This document shows positions 59,602-64,000 of a stretch of DNA of 64,000 nucleotides, one piece after another. The notes under the pieces were generated by a model. That model ran no database searches, was not told the origin of the DNA, and worked only from the letters and a program-made list of their open reading frames with translations. Position 1 is the stretch's first letter, and each line of letters starts with the position of its first letter. A program made the translations under genes and the position numbers. The stretch comes from Akkermansia massiliensis (lineage in GTDB: Bacteria > Verrucomicrobiota > Verrucomicrobiia > Verrucomicrobiales > Akkermansiaceae), in assembly GCF_018847375.1 (NCBI RefSeq), contig NZ_CP072036.1, positions 2,418,001 to 2,482,000 on the forward strand. The letters are read 5' to 3'.

Positions 59602-60025
59602 TGCGAAAAAAGAGGGTGGAAAAAATGCGTTTTTAAGCGGGTCCGTGTTTTCGGAAAGGGAGAGCCCGCCTCCGGTGAACGCCGGACAGGATGCTGCTGG
59701 GAAAGACCGGGAAGCCCTTTGCCCGGATGGCAGCGGCGCAGCCATGCCGGCGTTTCCCCGTCTTTTTTCATGAAAGGTCTGCGGAGGAATGAGGCGCCGG
59801 AGAAGGCCGCGGTGTTTTATTCCCTGAATTCCGTCGGGAGCGCCGCATGCCAATGCGGCGACGGAAAAGAAAAAGGGAGCCAGCGGACGAAGAGAAAAGA
59901 GAAGGCTTCCTTTGAATTAACGGAGAGGGTTGCCTTTGTCCGTGTATTTTTTAAGAGCCCCAGGGGCCTGGTGCGCTTCCCGCGGGTCTTCCCGGAACCA
60001 GGGCGCGGCCCGGAAAACGCCTCTC
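59602..60025. other. intergenic region between RAYT and ClC genes
   Basis: About 420 bases downstream of the leftward ClC gene and upstream of the leftward RAYT gene. Frames at 59560-59853 (reverse) and 59719-60051 (forward) are not protein-like. No terminator or promoter is evident. Confidence 0.4.
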
Positions 60026-61816
60026 CTATTGCAGCTTTTCCCGCCGCATGATTTCGGAGAGCACCAGGTAAAGGTCCGTCTTGTTGACCACTCCCAGCAG
60101 CAGATCGTTGTTCGGGTTCACCAGCGCCAGGGATTCCGAGCAGTGGGGGCGCGAGAAGATGCCCAGAGCTTCCGGAAGGTGCATGTCCGCGGGAAGCGTG
60201 GGCATGTCGCTGCGCAGCACGTCCATGGCCAGGACGGCCTGGGCCAGTTCCTTGTTGCGGGCGAAGGCCGCCACATCTTCCGCTACCACGCTGCCCAGGT
60301 ATTTGCCCGCCGGGGAGGTGACGAAGATGGGCTGCGCCGGGTTCTTGATGAGCATGGAGGCAATCGTGCCGAATTTATCCAGCGGGTGGACCACGGGCGG
60401 GTCCTTGCGCGCCACGTCCTGGAGCTGCACCTGGGCCAGGGGCTTGTCAAAGGTGCTTCTGGGTCCGAAGGCCAGGGAATCATGGTACATGGACTGGGCC
60501 TTGGTGAGCCTCGCCATGCCGTAGGAGACCAGAACGCCGATGATCAGGGGGAACATCATGTGCCCGGCCATGGTGAATTCCACTACCAGCACCAGGGAGG
60601 TGATGGGGGCGTTGGCCGCTGTGGTGAAGAAGGCGGCCATGCCCACCAGGGAATAGGCGATGGCATGGTCCCCCGGAACTCCGAGCTGGGTGAGCGCCGC
60701 GCTGAACAGGAAGCCGCAGACGCTCCCGATGGTCAGGCTGGGCGTCAGGGCGCCCCCCACCGTACCCACGCCGAAGACGATGGCGACGGTGAAGATTTTC
60801 AGGAATAGCAGGATGCCGGCCCTCGTGGCGTCAAATTCATAATGAATGAGGGAGGTGATGATGTTTTTGCCGTTCCCCACGATTTCCGGGTAAAAGATGG
60901 CGATGACGCCCACCAGCATCCCTGCGGCCATCAGGCGCACGGGAAGCCACTGGCGCTTCCCGTTCAGGTACTGGCGCGATTTTTTGAGGATCAGGAGCCA
61001 GAAGCTGGCGACCAGGGAGGCCAGCGCGCCCAGCAGAACGCACCAGAGCACATGCTGGTTGCCCGTCAGGGACACTTCCTGCTGGAGCTGGTAGATGGGG
61101 GCCGGTTCATGGAACAGGCCCATGGTGAAGTATCCGGCGCAGCTCGCCACCAGCAGGGGGGCGAGAAAGTCAATGGTCAGCGCGCCCAGCACGATTTCAC
61201 TCACGAACAGGCCGCCGGCCAGGGGCGTATGGAAGGCGGAGGACATGCCGGAGGCGGCGGCGCAGGCAACCACCAGGCGCAGGCGCGGGGCGGAGAGATG
61301 GAAGAAGCGGCCCAGGGCGGACCCCACCACGGCGGCGGCCTGCACCAGCGGGCCTTCACGGCCGATGGAGGCGCCGGAACCTACGGAGAAAACGGCGGAC
61401 AGGGAGCGCAGCAGGCTGGGCTTGGGCGGCACATAGCCGTTGCCCAGCGCCACGGCTTCCATGTATTCCGTGGCCTTGGCCGGGACAAAGCGGTGGGTGA
61501 AGAGAAGGGTGAGGCCGGCCAGCAGGCCGCCCGCCGCCGGAACGAAGATGCACCAGGCCCAGTCCTGGCTGGCCATTTCCTGAAAGACCTGGATTTGCTT
61601 GTAGCTGGTGCGTCCCGTCAGGACGTCCTGCACCAGTTCCACCCCCATTTCAAAAACAAGGGCCGTCAGGGCGCCCAGCGCGCCGACGACGACTGCCCAG
61701 ATGAAGATGACTTGCTTGTCACCCAGCTTGACCTTTTCACGCAGGCTCAGCGCCATGCGCAGCCATGACCATGAAATGCGCGTCTTCGCCGCAGGCTGGT
61801 TCTTCTTGTCCGTCAT
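60026..61816 (-). CDS. ClC-type chloride channel/antiporter with C-terminal CBS-like region
   Basis: ATG 61816 (MTDKKNQPAAKTR) overlaps the stop of the EIIA-like gene as ATGA, so I prefer it over a longer upstream reading. The 596 residues have about ten membrane segments. ClC motifs are GSGASIGREGPLVQAAAVVGSALGR, with the gating glutamate in GREGP, and GTVGGALTPSLTIGS, close to the G-x-F-x-P motif. A C-terminal region after residue 430 (PVVHPLDKFGTIASMLIKNPAQPIFVTSP; LALVNPNNDLLLGVVNK) fits a pair of CBS domains. It likely moves chloride or exchanges it for protons. Confidence 0.88.
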   Translation of the reverse strand: MTDKKNQPAAKTRISWSWLRMALSLREKVKLGDKQVIFIWAVVVGALGALTALVFEMGVELVQDVLTGRTSYKQIQVFQEMASQDWAWCIFVPAAGGLLAGLTLLFTHRFVPAKATEYMEAVALGNGYVPPKPSLLRSLSAVFSVGSGASIGREGPLVQAAAVVGSALGRFFHLSAPRLRLVVACAAASGMSSAFHTPLAGGLFVSEIVLGALTIDFLAPLLVASCAGYFTMGLFHEPAPIYQLQQEVSLTGNQHVLWCVLLGALASLVASFWLLILKKSRQYLNGKRQWLPVRLMAAGMLVGVIAIFYPEIVGNGKNIITSLIHYEFDATRAGILLFLKIFTVAIVFGVGTVGGALTPSLTIGSVCGFLFSAALTQLGVPGDHAIAYSLVGMAAFFTTAANAPITSLVLVVEFTMAGHMMFPLIIGVLVSYGMARLTKAQSMYHDSLAFGPRSTFDKPLAQVQLQDVARKDPPVVHPLDKFGTIASMLIKNPAQPIFVTSPAGKYLGSVVAEDVAAFARNKELAQAVLAMDVLRSDMPTLPADMHLPEALGIFSRPHCSESLALVNPNNDLLLGVVNKTDLYLVLSEIMRREKLQ

Positions 61817-62256
61817 TGCAGGGCGTGTTGAAGGGACGCCAGCAGGCTGGCTTCGTCTCCCGTCCATTCCCCGTTGGGGCCCAGGGGAGCGTTTTTATGC
61901 CACCGCAGCAACTTCTGCATGGTGGTCAGGTAGCCGGTCACCATGGCGGTGGGAACGCCCAGCATCACGATGAGGTGGGCATTGCGTGCGTCATCCGGCC
62001 AGAGGACGCCTTCCGGACTGATGCCTACGGTGACTTGCATGGAGTCCAGCGCGCTGGTGCGCCCGTGGGGGACGGCCAGGCCGTGGTCCAGATAGGTGGT
62101 TTGCGTTTCCTCGCGCAGAAGGACCGCATTCTTGATGTGCCTTAGCTGACGTTCGTCAAGGACTTCCGCCATGGAATCCGTCAAGGTTTCCAGAGCCTGT
62201 TCCTGAGTGGTTGCGGGCTGGAACGTGCGTACGTGAATTTGAAGATTGTCTGCCAC
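61813..62256 (-). CDS. PTS EIIA-like domain protein (fructose/Ntr type)
   Basis: The domain starts VADNLQIHVRTFQPATTQEQALETL and has AVLLREETQTTYLDHGLAVPHGRTSALD with the active-site His in GLAVPHGRT, as in EIIA-Fru and PtsN, and a strand QVTVGIS. I take GTG 62256 as start because it fits the family N-terminus; a longer frame from GTG 62409 is possible. Overlap with the ClC gene (ATGA) predicts coupled expression, suggesting that phosphorylation could control the channel. That partnership is an inference. Confidence 0.7.
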   Translation of the reverse strand: MADNLQIHVRTFQPATTQEQALETLTDSMAEVLDERQLRHIKNAVLLREETQTTYLDHGLAVPHGRTSALDSMQVTVGISPEGVLWPDDARNAHLIVMLGVPTAMVTGYLTTMQKLLRWHKNAPLGPNGEWTGDEASLLASLQHALQ

Positions 62257-62473
62257 CGGGTCTGCTAAAGGCTTTTGGCTTTTAATTCTATGAAGGGAAC
62301 CATGATTATCAAGGAAATTCTGGCCTGCGTACGGGGAAGGAGGCTTTCCCTGTGAATTGGGGCGGACAAAAAGGACCCCTGCGCCTTTCCGACGCGGCTT
62401 TTTTGACACAAACGCGGCGGAACGGCCTGTTTTTAGGCTTTCTCTTCCGCGGGAATGAAGCTACCCTGCCGCC

Positions 62474-63013
62474 ATGATGCAGGATTCAGAGGTCATCAAA
62501 CTCGTCAAGCCCGTGCCTTCCGACCGCCTGGCGACCCAGGTGCTGGTGATGTGGTACAATACGGTGCGCCCCAAGTGGAAGAAACCGCTGGATCTGGCCA
62601 TCACCGCCTTTTTTGTGCTGATGACGCTGTACTCCTTCTCCCTGCGCCCGCTGCCCATATTCGCGTGGCTGTCCCTGGCCGGGGCGCTGATGGCGATCAT
62701 CCTGTCCTGGTTCTATGTTCCCTTTCTGGCGAAGGCCGCCCTGGCCGCGAACAAGAAGGTGCCCATGTACCATCAGGAAAAGGATTACGTCTTCCATGAG
62801 GATTACATGACTTTCTCCAGCAAGGACGTCGAGCCCATGAATATCCCCTACGACCGCTTCACTACCCTGTGCAAGACGCGCCACGCCCTGCTGTTCCTGT
62901 TCGGCAAGAAGCTGGTGCTGTGGCTGCCGCTCAAGCTCATGAGCACGGATCAATTGGAAAGCATCATGCGCCGGTTCCGGAACCACGGCGTGGAAGTCCG
63001 GGATATTTCCTGA
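62474..63013 (+). CDS. YcxB-like membrane protein, unknown function
   Basis: The 179-residue protein has two hydrophobic segments in the first half (LDLAITAFFVLMTLYSFS; FAWLSLAGALMAIILSWFYVPF) and a soluble C-terminal half with VFHEDYMTFSSKDVEPMNIPYDRFTTLCKTRHALLFLFGKKLVLWLPL, the pattern of YcxB-like C-terminal domains. The family has no known function. It is divergent from the EIIA-like gene. Confidence 0.75.
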   Translation: MMQDSEVIKLVKPVPSDRLATQVLVMWYNTVRPKWKKPLDLAITAFFVLMTLYSFSLRPLPIFAWLSLAGALMAIILSWFYVPFLAKAALAANKKVPMYHQEKDYVFHEDYMTFSSKDVEPMNIPYDRFTTLCKTRHALLFLFGKKLVLWLPLKLMSTDQLESIMRRFRNHGVEVRDIS

Positions 63014-63111
63014 GGCGGAAAGCCGTTCGGGGCCGTTCCGGAAGGGGCTCAAATTTGCCGTTTCCGCGCCTTTTTTGTTGAGCGCGGGGTCAAAACGGGT
63101 AGGGTGTCTCC

Positions 63112-63732
63112 ATGTCACGTTACAATGGAGAACAGGTTCTGGTGGTTCCCCGCGCCACGTTTGAAGAAGCGGGTTATTTCCAGGGACACCGGGAAGGCGG
63201 GGATCATTATCTGAATGCGTTCATGAAGCCGGGGGTCTCCTCCTTCATGGACCGGGAGGCGGCGGAAAACGACCCCTCCCACAAGCAGATCATCGCCTAT
63301 GCCATTTTCTGCCACCAGGGCCGCATCCTGCATTACACGCGCGGCGGCTCCGGCGGTGAGGCCCGGCTGCATGACAAGGGCTCCATCGGCATCGGAGGCC
63401 ATATCAATCCGGTGGACCGCCAGTCCGGCCATGACGATGTTTCCACCTATCTGGCCGGGGTGGAGCGTGAAATCCGCGAGGAACTGGTTATTGACGGGAG
63501 CTGCACCCAGCGGGTGCTAGGCGTGATCAATGACGATTCCAATGACGTGGGAGCCGTGCATCTGGGCATCGTCCATCTGTTTGAGCTGGATACGGACCGG
63601 GTGCGCGCGAATGAAGCCGCGCTGGCCAATCTCCGTTTCGTGGCCCCGGAGGAACTGTCCGGGGAGATGTTTGAGAAGCTGGAAACCTGGTCCCAGCTTG
63701 CGCTGGAGCTGTTTAAAAACAGGGGAGCCTGA
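63112..63732 (+). CDS. Nudix-like hydrolase, unusual Nudix box
   Basis: The 206-residue protein starts MSRYNGEQVLVVPRATFEEAG and has an internal GSIGIGGHINPVDRQSGHDDVSTYLAGVEREIREELVIDGS. The segment EREIREELVID fits the R-E-U-x-E-E part of the Nudix box, but the first part is stretched by an insert after GGHINP. Proteins of this kind are annotated as phosphoesterases or Nudix proteins; the substrate is unknown. The C-terminal part has FVAPEELSGEMFEKLETW. Confidence 0.7.
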   Translation: MSRYNGEQVLVVPRATFEEAGYFQGHREGGDHYLNAFMKPGVSSFMDREAAENDPSHKQIIAYAIFCHQGRILHYTRGGSGGEARLHDKGSIGIGGHINPVDRQSGHDDVSTYLAGVEREIREELVIDGSCTQRVLGVINDDSNDVGAVHLGIVHLFELDTDRVRANEAALANLRFVAPEELSGEMFEKLETWSQLALELFKNRGA

Positions 63733-63800
63733 AGCCTTGCGCTTCCATGAAGCGCCCGGCGGGCGTAGCAATACGCCTCCTCTTTCGTTTCCTTCCATGG

Positions 63801-63833
63801 GAAGCCCCCGCGGCATACGCCTGCGGGGGCTTC
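63801..63833. terminator. terminator between the Nudix-like and PEP-CTERM genes
   Basis: GAAGCCCCCGC (63801-63811) pairs perfectly with GCGGGGGCTTC (63823-63833), then TTTC. Convergent genes flank it. Confidence 0.8.
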
Positions 63834-63869
63834 TTTCGTCCATCAGGGCCTGAAGAAAACAAAGGGCCG

Positions 63870-64000
63870 TTAATGGAAGATTTTTCTGCGCCTGCGCCAC
63901 AGCAGGGCGGCCAGTCCGGCCAGACCCAGGGAAGCGCTCCCCGGCTCCGGCGCCTGGGCGAAGACCATGGCGGAATTGGCCTGGGGGTCCGTGGACATGG
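63870..64000 (-). CDS. PEP-CTERM protein, C-terminal fragment
   Basis: The reverse-strand frame enters from the right edge and ends at TAA 63870. It reads SAMVFAQAPEPGSASLGLAGL, then AALLWRRRRKIFH: Pro-Glu-Pro, helix, Arg run. The rest of the gene lies outside the window. It is a second sorting signal of the same style as at 58320-58395. Confidence 0.8.
   Translation of the reverse strand, partial: MSTDPQANSAMVFAQAPEPGSASLGLAGLAALLWRRRRKIFH

Noticed and set aside
59560..60051. Short frames between the RAYT and ClC genes
   Set aside because: No protein-like features, and they overlap each other or known genes.

Overview
The window looks like a chromosome segment of a verrucomicrobial gut bacterium, most probably Akkermansia. 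The evidence is two proteins ending in the Akkermansia-style PEP-CTERM tail (Pro-Glu-Pro, a short Ala/Leu-rich helix, then Arg-Arg-Arg), a CAAX-protease-like protein of the kind associated with PEP-CTERM systems, moderately high G+C, and a gut-type gene set (dimeric glycyl-tRNA synthetase, NADP-type glutamate dehydrogenase, LpxB). The genus is inferred from these features and was not searched.

Layout. 1-13500 is ordinary chromosome: a YggS/YqgE pair, a glycosyltransferase-L,D-transpeptidase pair, a frameshifted secreted-protein gene with an ApaG-like gene, a large SNF2 helicase, an Lrp-type regulator with an aminotransferase, a CAAX protease, a DUF218 protein and glyQS. 13550-14906 holds a leader and a CRISPR array of 16 identical 31-nt repeats of the type I-C kind. 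No cas genes lie in the window. 14907 to about 45993 is a complete-looking Mu-like transposable prophage. Its ends carry a perfect 22-bp inverted repeat plus related motifs, and its left end abuts the first eight bases of a further CRISPR repeat, so it appears to have transposed into the distal end of the array. 46157-50745 is a small podovirus-like remnant (connector, scaffold-like and adaptor-like genes) next to a tRNA-Val gene. 51088-64000 is chromosome again: thioredoxin-like protein, two nearly identical ferritin-like genes, a C_GCAxxG_C_C protein, DedA, lpxB, gdhA, a PEP-CTERM protein, a RAYT transposase, a ClC channel with a PTS EIIA-like partner, a YcxB-like protein, a Nudix-like protein and the end of another PEP-CTERM protein.

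How the prophage works. A repressor at 37055-37405 faces a rightward early operon (Ner-like regulator, sigma-like HTH, DDE transposase, MuB-like ATPase, Gam, several small proteins and a possible Tad2-like protein). A leftward late operon starts near 35.8 kb and runs through lysis, terminase, portal, protease/scaffold, capsid and tail genes to 15034. Regulation therefore sits in the middle and both arms are read outward, unlike Mu, where the repressor is at the left end.

Points of most interest: insertion of the prophage into the CRISPR array; a Mom-like DNA-modification gene downstream of the repressor instead of in the late operon; a portal protein with a C-terminal tail resembling a nuclease toxin; a BACON-like domain on the putative tail fibre; and several tiny genes with ATGA overlaps. 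All functions are read from sequence by eye, with no database search.
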